Source of the DNA: Burkholderia sp. Bp9143
GTDB taxonomy: Bacteria; Pseudomonadota; Gammaproteobacteria; Burkholderiales; Burkholderiaceae
Direction: 5' to 3'
NCBI RefSeq assembly: GCF_003853645.1
Contig: NZ_QTPO01000058.1
Span: forward strand, 1 to 53,745
DNA: 53,745 nucleotides
Position numbers and translations under genes: made by a program. Positions 36,753 to 44,283 of this stretch are shown here, in pieces. Every line of letters starts with the position of its first letter. Within the stretch, counting starts at the first letter, position 1. The notes under the pieces were generated by a model, which made no database searches, had not been told where the DNA came from, and saw only the letters and a list, made by a program, of their open reading frames with translations.

Positions 36753-37316
36753 TCAACGTTTCAGCAGCGACGGAAGGAAAGTGTTGACAAGGATTTCCAG
36801 ATCCCGGAGATATGGGACGATTCGATCAATGTTCGGCGAGTCCATTCGCACATACCGCCTACCATGACCTCGACAGACTGACAGGTTCACCGAGAACGTA
36901 TCCTCATTCCGAGCGCTTTCAACCTGACCATTCCCCGACAACAATATTGACCTCACAACGTCGGGCGATGAGCCCAGCGGCACGGATCGAGCACGGCTCG
37001 TCACCAACTGCTTACCGCGCTGTCGAATCAACTTCGAGATTGCACCGGCAGTCTCGAACGTGACGTGATCTTCGTCACTGAACGATCGAAGAACTGGTGC
37101 GGGAAGCAAAGCAGCCGCGATTGATCGGGAGACCTTCGACGGTGAGACTTTGAGATCGTTAGAAAGCGCCGCTTGCGTCAGCCACAGCTTCCGTTCCAGG
37201 GCCGCCAGATAGAACCGTCCCATTCTCACCGGTGAGGCGCAAGTGGCCGCAAGCGCTTTATGCGCTGCGATCGCTGTATTCAGATCCGGGAAGTTTGAAA
37301 TTTCGACTTTGTCCAT
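36753..37316 (-). CDS. Orphan ParB-like HTH protein A
   Basis: The 187-residue protein resembles the DNA-binding and C-terminal parts of ParB without the CTPase domain. The HTH region reads RMGRFYLAALERKLWLTQ, then ALSNDLKVSPSKVSRSIAAA (about 31-70). The C-terminal part contains RRYVRMDSPNIDRIVPYLRD. It is clearly paralogous to the next gene: shared GRFY, VS-VSK/R, LP-PV and DxVTF positions. It lies between the iterons and its paralogue. The palindrome TCAACCGGTTGA lies about 100 bases upstream. A regulator of copy number, partition or transfer is inferred. Confidence 0.72.
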   Translation of the reverse strand: MDKVEISNFPDLNTAIAAHKALAATCASPVRMGRFYLAALERKLWLTQAALSNDLKVSPSKVSRSIAAALLPAPVLRSFSDEDHVTFETAGAISKLIRQRGKQLVTSRARSVPLGSSPDVVRSILLSGNGQVESARNEDTFSVNLSVCRGHGRRYVRMDSPNIDRIVPYLRDLEILVNTFLPSLLKR

Positions 37317-37414
37317 GCTGAGTCACGTTGGAAAATTGCAAGCACGATGAAGATCGAGCCGTCGTCTGGGCCGTACTAAGGTAGCCTGCTTTGTCGCGAC
37401 TAGCTTTCTGCCGC

Positions 37415-37432
37415 TCAACCGGTTGAGGGGGG
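37415..37432 (-). promoter_or_regulatory. 18-bp operator candidate, copy 1
   Basis: On the minus strand this reads CCCCCCTCAACCGGTTGA and is oriented towards HTH gene A. The 12-bp palindrome is extended here to 14 bp (CTCAACCGGTTGAG). An identical 18-bp copy lies before the virB8 operon. Confidence 0.65.
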
Positions 37433-37473
37433 TGCTTCAAATACCCCCTTGCAGGCCATTGAATTAACAATGC

Positions 37474-37507
37474 ATTTCGCACGACGTCGTTCTGTGGCGT
37501 GCGAAAT
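37474..37507 (-). terminator. Hairpin after HTH gene B
   Basis: ATTTCGCACG and CGTGCGAAAT form a perfect 10-bp stem with a 14-base loop, 26 bases after the stop of gene B on its strand. No T-run follows, so termination is plausible rather than certain. Confidence 0.5.
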
Positions 37508-37532
37508 TTCTGCAATACAAGCTATCGAGCCG

Positions 37533-38081
37533 TTATGAGCGGCTCACCGCACATATCTTTCGTGCCGACGTGTCGATCGCCTCGGAGAACTCGGCGAAGC
37601 GGCTCAGGATCCGCGCCATAGCTCTCGGTTCGACGTCGAGCTTCAAATACCTCCCGGTGGCCGCGACCGAGACCGATACGAGGCGGCCACCGTGTACGTT
37701 CGCGCTTTCATCGGCGAGCGCAGCGAGGACTACCGCAATCGGGAGCGTTCTGCCGTCGACAATCTTCTCGGCATTTCGGCAGACAACGTCGTTGCCGAGC
37801 GAAGTCAAGAGTTTTGCGAGCGTCTCGGCGACACGGAAGGTAACTCGGTCGGAACCGCCCAATGCGGTAATAACAGGCTCAGGCAAGGTAGATGCGCGTA
37901 GGGCCTTCGATACAACTCCGGTCGACGTAGAGAACAACCGGGCAAGTTCAACTTGATTCGAGCAGATTCCATCGTCAAGGGTCGTTCGATAGAACCGGCC
38001 CAGCTCTACAGGCGAAACACCACCCTTGCGAAGCGTCGAATGGATCTCCATTGCAGCTGCTTGCTGATCTTCGCGTTCCAT
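37533..38081 (-). CDS. Orphan ParB-like HTH protein B
   Basis: This 182-residue paralogue of protein A has the same order of motifs: VELGRFYRTTLDDGICSNQ, then ELARLFSTSTGVVSKALRAS, LPEPVITALGGSDRVTFRVA, and a C-terminal GRYLKLDVEPRAMARILSRF. It lacks the ParB CTPase domain. The frame extends to a TTG at 38111; the ATG at 38081 gives an N-terminus matching protein A in length. It is divergent from the virB8 operon, and the 18-bp operator copy lies between them, so it may repress transfer genes (inference). Confidence 0.72.
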   Translation of the reverse strand: MEREDQQAAAMEIHSTLRKGGVSPVELGRFYRTTLDDGICSNQVELARLFSTSTGVVSKALRASTLPEPVITALGGSDRVTFRVAETLAKLLTSLGNDVVCRNAEKIVDGRTLPIAVVLAALADESANVHGGRLVSVSVAATGRYLKLDVEPRAMARILSRFAEFSEAIDTSARKICAVSRS

Positions 38082-38218
38082 GTCGATTCGGATCAAGTTA
38101 TTGGAGGCCAACGCTCATCTGCCGTGAAATTTGTGAAACGACTCGCAAACAGTCTATTGCACTTCGATGCGACGGAAAGGATCAAAAGAGGGGTGTTTTT
38201 GCACATCATTTCGGGCTG

Positions 38219-38236
38219 CCCCCCTCAACCGGTTGA
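38219..38236 (+). promoter_or_regulatory. 18-bp operator candidate, copy 2
   Basis: CCCCCCTCAACCGGTTGA, identical to the copy before HTH gene A, here pointing at virB8 128 bases downstream and lying 138 bases upstream of HTH gene B. Confidence 0.65.
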
Positions 38237-38330
38237 CGTGCGCGTATCGAATTCGCGGTGAGATTGCGGGCAAGTAAAAAGGTCTCCCAAATCGCACCTC
38301 TTTTGCCGCGTTGCGCTGCTGGCCCGGCTG

Positions 38331-38356
38331 TTCCAATTGAACCGGCCCAATTGGAA
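38331..38356. promoter_or_regulatory. Inverted repeat overlapping the virB8 ribosome site
   Basis: TTCCAATTG (38331-38339) and CAATTGGAA (38348-38356) are a perfect 9-bp inverted repeat with spacer AACCGGCC, ending eight bases before the virB8 ATG. The GGAA that serves as its ribosome site is inside the right arm. It could be an operator or an RNA hairpin that limits translation of the operon. Confidence 0.6.
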
Positions 38357-38364
38357 TCTCCGCG

Positions 38365-39081
38365 ATGCGTTTCCCTCGACTCTTCCCACGAAGCAAGAAG
38401 CAGGTCGCCTTGTCGCCTGCGCCGGGCTTCTACTCGAACGAAGATCCTGAGCAGATCATCTTCGATCAGTCCACGCGCCTGCGCGTGGAGGCCAACCACT
38501 GGAAGACCTTCTGCTTCCTCCTCGCGATCGTAGCGGGCGGCGCCGTGTACACCCGCAATCCTGCGCCTTCCGTGGTCAAGGCTTACGGTGTTTCGTCAGA
38601 TGCCGGCGGCAACCCCATCGTGACGCAACTGACCTCGTACAAGCCAGACGACCAGGCAAAGCGGAAGGCCCTGCGCGAAACCGTCGAACGCTGGTTCACG
38701 ATTGAGCCGGTGTTGACCGATGACATCCAGTCGTCGCGCATGGCCAGGAACATCAACGCGGTCAAGCAGCAGATGACTGGCAACGCCCGCAATCAGTTTG
38801 CTGACTGGTTGAAGCAGGATGCGCCGTTCCAGCAAATCACGACGAACCCGAAGCTCGTACGTGAGTCCCGCGTGACCAACGTGTCCCTCCTCGAGGACTC
38901 CACGGCGATCATTGAATTCACCACGTTCACCACCCAGACACCGTCCGACAAGCCCGTAGTTGTGCGTTACGCCCTCACGGTGCGCTACCAGATCGTTGCG
39001 CCGACACAAGAGGACGCACTCGGTAACAACCCATTCGGGGTCTATTACCCGTTCTGGACACTGCAGAAGACCGCCGCATGA
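38365..39081 (+). CDS. virB8: Type IV secretion inner-membrane protein VirB8
   Basis: The 238-residue bitopic protein has a short cytoplasmic N-terminus, one transmembrane helix (about 47-64, WKTFCFLLAIVAGGAVYT) and a periplasmic NTF2-like VirB8 domain. Family landmarks include YGVSSDAGGNPIVTQLTSY and the C-terminal RYQIVAPTQEDALGNNPFG, with the NPxG motif. VirB8 nucleates assembly of the conjugative channel. It is the first gene of the long operon; its stop overlaps virB9 by four bases. Confidence 0.88.
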   Translation: MRFPRLFPRSKKQVALSPAPGFYSNEDPEQIIFDQSTRLRVEANHWKTFCFLLAIVAGGAVYTRNPAPSVVKAYGVSSDAGGNPIVTQLTSYKPDDQAKRKALRETVERWFTIEPVLTDDIQSSRMARNINAVKQQMTGNARNQFADWLKQDAPFQQITTNPKLVRESRVTNVSLLEDSTAIIEFTTFTTQTPSDKPVVVRYALTVRYQIVAPTQEDALGNNPFGVYYPFWTLQKTAA

Positions 39082-39959
39082 AACGACTCCGTACCCTTGC
39101 TGCGTGCGGCGCGTTCGCGATGGTCGCGACGGCCAGCGCTCTTGCCGCAAAGCCCGCGTCGCCAGTGCTCCCGCCGACCCCGAACTTCGATCTTGCGACG
39201 ATCATCGGCGATCCGATGAGTCCGGTGAATCCATACAACTCGGGCACCGATCCGATCACCATGCCCGGCGATGCGCGCATGGCCGTGTTTCCGTACAGCC
39301 GCGACCAGATCTTCCGCGTCATGACGGCACCGCTCAAGGTGACAACGATCGAGCTCGCGCGCGGCGAGGTGCTGACCGCGGAGCCCGCGCTCGGTGACTC
39401 CATCCAATGGATGATCGATACCGACGGCGCGAATCACGTTTTCGTGAAGCCGACCAAACCCGGCCTCGTGAACACGCTGCATTTGACCACCAACTTGCGC
39501 GAGTACGACATGACGCTCGTGTCATCGCCGGTCGGCGGCCTGTTCTATCAGTCAGTCCGCTTCAACTATCCGAATTCGCTGATGGCGAAAGTCCGTGCGC
39601 GCGAGGGCGGCGGCAGTGATGGCGCGGAAGGCAGCCTGCCAGGTGTCGCTTCGCAAACCGACTCCGGCCCGATCGGCGTGACGCCCGACAAGCTGAATTT
39701 CGAGTACACCGTGTCCGGATCCGGCGTGATCAAGCCAGAAACCGTGTTCGACGACGGCAAGTTCGTCTGGATTCGCTTACCGCAAAACGCGCCGTTCGCG
39801 GTGCCCACGGTAAGAGGGGGCGGAGACATCGTCAGCCCCAACTTTATCCGGCGTGGGCCGTACATCGTTGTCCAGCAGCTGGCGGATGAAATCACGCTGA
39901 CGCGCGCGGGTGAAGTGGTCACGATCAAGCGTGGCCGCCGCAGCCTGTTCGGATTCTGA
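39078..39959 (+). CDS. virB9: Type IV secretion protein VirB9
   Basis: The 293-residue exported protein has a signal peptide (MKRLRTLAACGAFAMVATAS then ALA). The N-terminal VirB9 domain has DARMAVFPYSRDQIFRVMTA and VFVKPTKPGLVNTLHLTTN. The C-terminal domain has LNFEYTVSGSGVIKPETVFD and FVWIRLPQNAPFAVPTV, as in CagX/VirB9 (PF03524). It forms the outer-membrane core complex with VirB10 and a VirB7-like lipoprotein. No small VirB7 gene is visible next to it. ATG overlaps the virB8 stop. Confidence 0.9.
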   Translation: MKRLRTLAACGAFAMVATASALAAKPASPVLPPTPNFDLATIIGDPMSPVNPYNSGTDPITMPGDARMAVFPYSRDQIFRVMTAPLKVTTIELARGEVLTAEPALGDSIQWMIDTDGANHVFVKPTKPGLVNTLHLTTNLREYDMTLVSSPVGGLFYQSVRFNYPNSLMAKVRAREGGGSDGAEGSLPGVASQTDSGPIGVTPDKLNFEYTVSGSGVIKPETVFDDGKFVWIRLPQNAPFAVPTVRGGGDIVSPNFIRRGPYIVVQQLADEITLTRAGEVVTIKRGRRSLFGF

Positions 39960-39968
39960 GCGCGCAAC

Positions 39969-41228
39969 ATGGCCAAACAGACCGACACGTTGTCGCCGGA
40001 ACAAGCCTCGCTCGTCAAGGGCAAGGTTCCGCGTAACGCCCTGATCGCGGTGGGCAGCATCGCTGCCATCGCTATTGGCGCGATCGGCTTCTACTACCAG
40101 ACGCAGGACAGTCGGAAGGCAGACGAAGAGGCGCTTCGGCTCAAGAAGGAGCGCGCGGCGGAGGGCATCGACAAGAGCAATCGTCCGGAAGACGTCGACA
40201 AGATCATTGCCGATCAGCAGGCCGCTGCGCGACGCGCAGCCTCCGAAGCGGCAGCGCGTGCCGCTTCCGCGCCGGTCGCCGACAAGAAGCCGAATCTCTC
40301 GGCGGATTCGCTCGTTCCGGATCAAGGAAACACGGACCTCAAGGCGAAAACGGCTGAGGACAATATCTACGCGTCGCCGATTTTCAAGGATGGCCTGAAA
40401 ACGCCAGCCGCCAATGCCCAGCAGCAACAGCAAATGCCGAATGGTGTTATGACACCGCAGCAGATGATGCAGCAAGCGGCCGCGCAAGAGGCAGCGACGA
40501 ACGCCGCGATCGCACAGGCTACGGCCGCTGCCAAAGGGGGGCAAGCAGCCGGTGCCATGACGACGCAGCAACGCGATAACGAATTCATGCACAACGTCGC
40601 CTTGCAAAGCGAGAACGGTCGAGATTTTCCGCGTACGGGCTTCGTCGGCCAGTCGCGCGGTTGTACGTTGTCGCCACCTGCCAAAATCCCCGTGTTGTCG
40701 GCCGAGGCGCTCAACTCCGATCGTCCCGGCACGGCTTCGCTCGTCGTCGAGCGCGACGTCTATGACAGCCTCACTGGCACCTGCCTCATGATCCCGTGGG
40801 GTACGACCGTTACCGCGCCATACAGCTCGGACGTACAACCCGGTCAGGAATCGATTCTTGTCGCCGGCGCTGAAATGCGCCTGCCGAACGGCAAGCACGT
40901 GCCGCTTTACGGCGCGCAGGGTGCCGACGGCAACGGGGCCGCTGGGTTCTCCGGGCATGTCAACAACCACTTCCTCAAGATCTACGGGGCGTCGTTCCTG
41001 ACCGCCATCCTGCTACGTCGCTTCGATGGGGGCGATTCCTCCACGACCACCGGCCCGCTTGGTGTCACCCAAGTCGGCAGTACGGCCGGGCAGGTCGCCG
41101 CGCAGACCACGCAATCCGTGCTGGGCCGCTACCAGAACATCCCGCCCACCATCACCTCCAAGCCGGGCGAGCGCCACTTCATGCTCAAAGTCAACCGCGA
41201 CATGGTCCTGGAGCCGTACCGCCCATGA
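39969..41228 (+). CDS. virB10: Type IV secretion protein VirB10/TrbI
   Basis: The 419-residue protein has a cytoplasmic tail, one transmembrane helix (about 23-43), a long Ala/Gln-rich periplasmic linker (50-215) and the C-terminal VirB10 beta-barrel domain (PF03743): PGTASLVVERDVYDSLTGTC, MIPWGTTVTAPYSSDV, LPNGKHVPLYGAQGADGNGA. It spans both membranes and gates the channel. It overlaps the next gene by four bases (ATGATG). The linker contains poly-Gln/Ala runs but no frame lesion. Confidence 0.92.
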   Translation: MAKQTDTLSPEQASLVKGKVPRNALIAVGSIAAIAIGAIGFYYQTQDSRKADEEALRLKKERAAEGIDKSNRPEDVDKIIADQQAAARRAASEAAARAASAPVADKKPNLSADSLVPDQGNTDLKAKTAEDNIYASPIFKDGLKTPAANAQQQQQMPNGVMTPQQMMQQAAAQEAATNAAIAQATAAAKGGQAAGAMTTQQRDNEFMHNVALQSENGRDFPRTGFVGQSRGCTLSPPAKIPVLSAEALNSDRPGTASLVVERDVYDSLTGTCLMIPWGTTVTAPYSSDVQPGQESILVAGAEMRLPNGKHVPLYGAQGADGNGAAGFSGHVNNHFLKIYGASFLTAILLRRFDGGDSSTTTGPLGVTQVGSTAGQVAAQTTQSVLGRYQNIPPTITSKPGERHFMLKVNRDMVLEPYRP

Positions 41229-42034
41229 TGAAGCGACTTCTTTTCATTGCATCGCTCGCGCTAGATGTCGCGAGCGCGCACGCAGCGACCACGATTTCTC
41301 AGGTCATCAGTCCGGTGAGCGTCGTGATTTCGAATGGCAAGGCCCGTGAGGTTGTCACGTTGCCCGGCAAGCCGGTGTTCTTCTGCGGCCTCGAACCGTT
41401 CATCGAATGGGCGGCGCCGCTGGTCGGGCAACCGGTGCGCAGCGCGCCGGACACGGGCATCACCGTGACGATCGACGGGCGCGAGGTCTCGCTCGAGCAA
41501 CTGCTCGCCGATCGAGGCTGGTTGCAGCCCCCCGTATTGTCGGACGGTGCACAAGCCGCCGTGACCGAGGGGCGCGGTGGCTGGGCATGTGCGCCGGCCG
41601 TGGCACCGTTCGAGCTGCTGCGAACGAGTGTCGATCCGAAGGTGCTGGCGGGCATCGCATTGAACGAATCGGCCTACAACGGCCGGCCCTGGCCGTGGAC
41701 GCTGAACGTTGCCGGTCAGGGGCTGTTCTTCAAATCCCGGATGGACGCCTACAAGGCGATCGAAATGCTGATCGCGCGGGGTCGTTGCGATTTCGACGTT
41801 GGCTTGATGCAAGTGAACTGGTGCTTTCATGGCAAGCGCTTCGCGTCGGCCTGGGACGCGCTCGCACCGGCGACCAATGTGCGCGTGGCCGAGCAGATCC
41901 TGAACGACAACTACGAACGCACGGGTTCCGTGGAGAAGGCGATTGCCTATTACCACAGCGCGAACCCGACGCCGGGCCGTGCATATCTCGCGCGATTCGT
42001 GCGTCATCTCTCGATGATCGAGGCAAGCCGATGA
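41225..42034 (+). CDS. Lytic transglycosylase-like protein, first of two
   Basis: The 269-residue exported protein (signal MKRLLFIASLALDVASAHA) has an N-terminal region of about 110 residues that I do not recognise (TISQVISPVSVVISNGKARE), then an SLT-type transglycosylase domain with the catalytic glutamate in LAGIALNESAYNG and DVGLMQVNWCFHG. It would open peptidoglycan for the transfer apparatus. The N-terminal extension is unusual compared with VirB1 proteins and might anchor the enzyme to VirB9 or the secretin. The stop overlaps the next gene. Confidence 0.82.
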   Translation: MMKRLLFIASLALDVASAHAATTISQVISPVSVVISNGKAREVVTLPGKPVFFCGLEPFIEWAAPLVGQPVRSAPDTGITVTIDGREVSLEQLLADRGWLQPPVLSDGAQAAVTEGRGGWACAPAVAPFELLRTSVDPKVLAGIALNESAYNGRPWPWTLNVAGQGLFFKSRMDAYKAIEMLIARGRCDFDVGLMQVNWCFHGKRFASAWDALAPATNVRVAEQILNDNYERTGSVEKAIAYYHSANPTPGRAYLARFVRHLSMIEASR

Positions 42035-43335
42035 AGCTCGCGCTCACACGCCTCGTTTGCGCATGCGCCGCGCTCACCTATGGGATCGCTCACGGGGCAA
42101 ACACCGATCCGTTCGATTTCGATTACGAGATCATGGGCGGCATCGCCGAGCGTCCGGCATTGATCTTCAACGACGGCGCAAAGACGTATATCCAGCCCCG
42201 CGCCGGTCAGGTCATCACCGCCGACGGCGGCCACAACGAAGGACCGTATGTGGTGGTCGACGGCACGCCGCAGACAATCAGCTACAAGGTGGCGGGGCGC
42301 GCAGCGACCGCGCGCTGGAAGAAGGCGAACACGTTCATCGGCGGCACCGGCACGCTCGCCGCGCTGCACGACGATCAGCCGGCCGGGTTTGACGGCTTTA
42401 CCAACCGGCTGACGATTATTGGCACGCGCGGTGCGCTCGAGCCCGTTCGCCCTCTGCACACGTCAACGCCGGTGGCGAACGTCGTGAAGGCGCTGGTGCC
42501 GCAAGGGTGGACCGGGGCCGCACAAAAGGACGTCGATCTGACGAACGCGGCCACGTTCGACACGCATGACGGCGAAAACTGGCTGCAGGCGCTGGATCGG
42601 TTGCTGACGCAGACCGATCTGTACGCCGACGTCGATTTCGGTGCGCGCCACATTCGGTTGCATCGCGACGTGCCGAAGTCCGCTGCACTGAACTATGCGG
42701 CGAGCGAGCGCCGGCCCGACGAGGCCGGGCTGGAAGCGGTCGTCGCGAGCGTTTCTGCGCAACCGGCGCCGGTATCGCAGCTGGCCGAACGGTTCAGTGC
42801 GCAGGCGATTCGCGATGGCGACGATACGCACACGCAGATTCGATTCGCCGCGCGGCCGGGGAAAGACGTGACCTTCCTGACCCCGGGCGGCAAGTCATTG
42901 CACCCGGGCTGGGATCCCACGACGAACGTGATGACGATCGATCGCGCCGAGCGCATCGTCGTGGCTGACGCATCCAATCGCGTCGAAGTCAGCCGCGACG
43001 CGAAGACCGTCTACGACTTCGACCAGCCAAACCGTGCGCGGCTCGAAGCCGTGTTCGATCGGGAAGGGCGCACGTACTTCAAGTTCGCGGAATCCGTGGT
43101 GAAGGTCGGCGTGACCGACACGCGGCATCTCGGCATGGGCGAGCAGAAGGGCCGCTACTACATGTTCGAAGGCACGGACGACCAGTTCGTCGTCACCGCC
43201 GACGGCAATGTGGTCAACGTGAAGCGTCGTCACGAAGTGACCTATCGGGAGGTGCCGTCGGCGGCTCCGGCACCGGCACCGGCAGCGGCAGCGGCACCAA
43301 GTATCGCGCAATCGAAGGGAGGGGCGGCATCGTGA
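42031..43335 (+). CDS. Second TrbG/VirB9-like protein with TcpQ/secretin-type domain
   Basis: The 434-residue exported protein (signal MKLALTRLVCACAALTYGIA then HGA) has an N-terminal VirB9-like strand region (AERPALIFNDGAKTYIQPRA). A middle domain (about 150-225, VANVVKALVPQGWTGAAQKD and WLQALDRLLTQTDLYADVDF) resembles the TcpQ/secretin N1-like fold. A second VirB9-like half follows (LEAVFDREGRTYFKFAE, YYMFEGTDDQFVVTADGNV). Its tail is Ala/Pro rich. The frame is open far upstream, but ATG 42031 overlaps the previous stop and starts the signal peptide. It may bridge the T4SS core and the pilus secretin. Confidence 0.72.
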   Translation: MKLALTRLVCACAALTYGIAHGANTDPFDFDYEIMGGIAERPALIFNDGAKTYIQPRAGQVITADGGHNEGPYVVVDGTPQTISYKVAGRAATARWKKANTFIGGTGTLAALHDDQPAGFDGFTNRLTIIGTRGALEPVRPLHTSTPVANVVKALVPQGWTGAAQKDVDLTNAATFDTHDGENWLQALDRLLTQTDLYADVDFGARHIRLHRDVPKSAALNYAASERRPDEAGLEAVVASVSAQPAPVSQLAERFSAQAIRDGDDTHTQIRFAARPGKDVTFLTPGGKSLHPGWDPTTNVMTIDRAERIVVADASNRVEVSRDAKTVYDFDQPNRARLEAVFDREGRTYFKFAESVVKVGVTDTRHLGMGEQKGRYYMFEGTDDQFVVTADGNVVNVKRRHEVTYREVPSAAPAPAPAAAAAPSIAQSKGGAAS

Positions 43336-43754
43336 TCGGCCTTCGTTCGATTCTCGCGTGCGTGCTGTTTGGCGCGGCCGCGGTGTGCCGCGCCGACTGC
43401 ATCGATGACGCGGCCATGTACCACCGGCTGAACCCGCGGCTGCTGCTCGCGATCGCCCAGCACGAGTCTGGCATGCGTCCCGACGCGATCAACCGCAATT
43501 CCAATGGCAGCGAGGACATCGGCCTCATGCAGATCAATTCGTCCTGGCTGCCGAGGCTCGCGCAGTACGGGATTCGTCGCGAACACCTGTTCAACGCCTG
43601 CGTGAGCGCGTACGTCGGCGCATGGATCCTCGCCGCGAACATCAAGCAATTTGGGCCGAACTGGAAGGCGGTCGGTGCGTACAACGCGGTCACGCCTTCG
43701 AAGCAGCTCGTTTATGCGAGCGCGATCTACCGCCGCCTCATGCAGGGCCAATAA
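43332..43754 (+). CDS. VirB1/PilT-type lytic transglycosylase
   Basis: The 140-residue exported protein (signal about 1-22) is a compact SLT transglycosylase. The catalytic Glu is in AIAQHESGMRPDAINRNSNG, followed by DIGLMQINSSWL and GAWILAANIKQFGPNWKAVG. It matches the small PilT/IagB/VirB1 group that cuts peptidoglycan for pili and conjugation. In R64 the pilT gene has this role. The signal peptide and active-site residues are intact. Confidence 0.88.
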   Translation: MIGLRSILACVLFGAAAVCRADCIDDAAMYHRLNPRLLLAIAQHESGMRPDAINRNSNGSEDIGLMQINSSWLPRLAQYGIRREHLFNACVSAYVGAWILAANIKQFGPNWKAVGAYNAVTPSKQLVYASAIYRRLMQGQ

Positions 43755-43756
43755 CC

Positions 43757-44278
43757 ATGCTGATCACCCACCGATCCCGCGCGCTGACGCGCGCCCTTGT
43801 TGCCGCGACCCTGGTCGCGACGACCGTGAATGTCCGCGCAGCAGTCGATCCCGACGGTTGGCAGATCCTGGCTTCCGCACCGAAGGTCACGCCGCAGGCG
43901 CCGGCGCCCGGCAATACCCCAGCGAGTCCGTCCTCGGCGCACGCTGCCCCGGCTGGTTCGGCCGACGTCGCCGCCGTGGTTTTGCCCGGCGCCAGCGCGC
44001 CATCGACGCCCAGCACGCTGACGTTTTCAGTGACGCCGCAGGACGTGAACCTGCGCGACGCCCTCGATCGTTGGCTGCAGCAGCAGGGCTGGCAGCTCGC
44101 GTGGAAGATCGACGACGACTTGCCGCTGGAATTCAACGCGACTTTCACCGGCGACTTCACTTCCGTGCTGCAACAGGTCATGAAGGCGACGAACCACATG
44201 CGCACGCCGACGCGCGCGTGCCGCCATACCAATCAAGTCATCCGCGTGATCGTGCGCGCGGGCAATTGCCAGGACTGA
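43757..44278 (+). CDS. TcpQ-domain pilus assembly protein (PilL/PilM position)
   Basis: The 173-residue exported protein has a signal peptide (to about residue 28), a Pro/Ala-rich linker (45-85) and a C-terminal TcpQ-like domain: LTFSVTPQDVNLRDALDRWL, QQGWQLAWKIDDDLPLEFNA, and a disulfide pair TRACRHTNQ/RAGNCQD. TcpQ-type proteins help the secretin reach the outer membrane. It directly precedes pilN, the place of such a gene in type IVB pilus operons. The ATG 43757 begins the signal peptide; the open frame extends upstream without coding sense. Confidence 0.78.
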   Translation: MLITHRSRALTRALVAATLVATTVNVRAAVDPDGWQILASAPKVTPQAPAPGNTPASPSSAHAAPAGSADVAAVVLPGASAPSTPSTLTFSVTPQDVNLRDALDRWLQQQGWQLAWKIDDDLPLEFNATFTGDFTSVLQQVMKATNHMRTPTRACRHTNQVIRVIVRAGNCQD

Positions 44279-44283
44279 GAACC

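Noticed and set aside
39777..40970. Open reading frame of about 397 codons on the minus strand
   Set aside because: It is antisense to virB10, whose domain structure is clear. The composition is that of a shadow frame.
41407..42030. N-terminal extension of the second VirB9-like gene
   Set aside because: It overlaps the transglycosylase gene in another frame. The signal peptide starts at 42031 and the ATGA overlap sets the start there.
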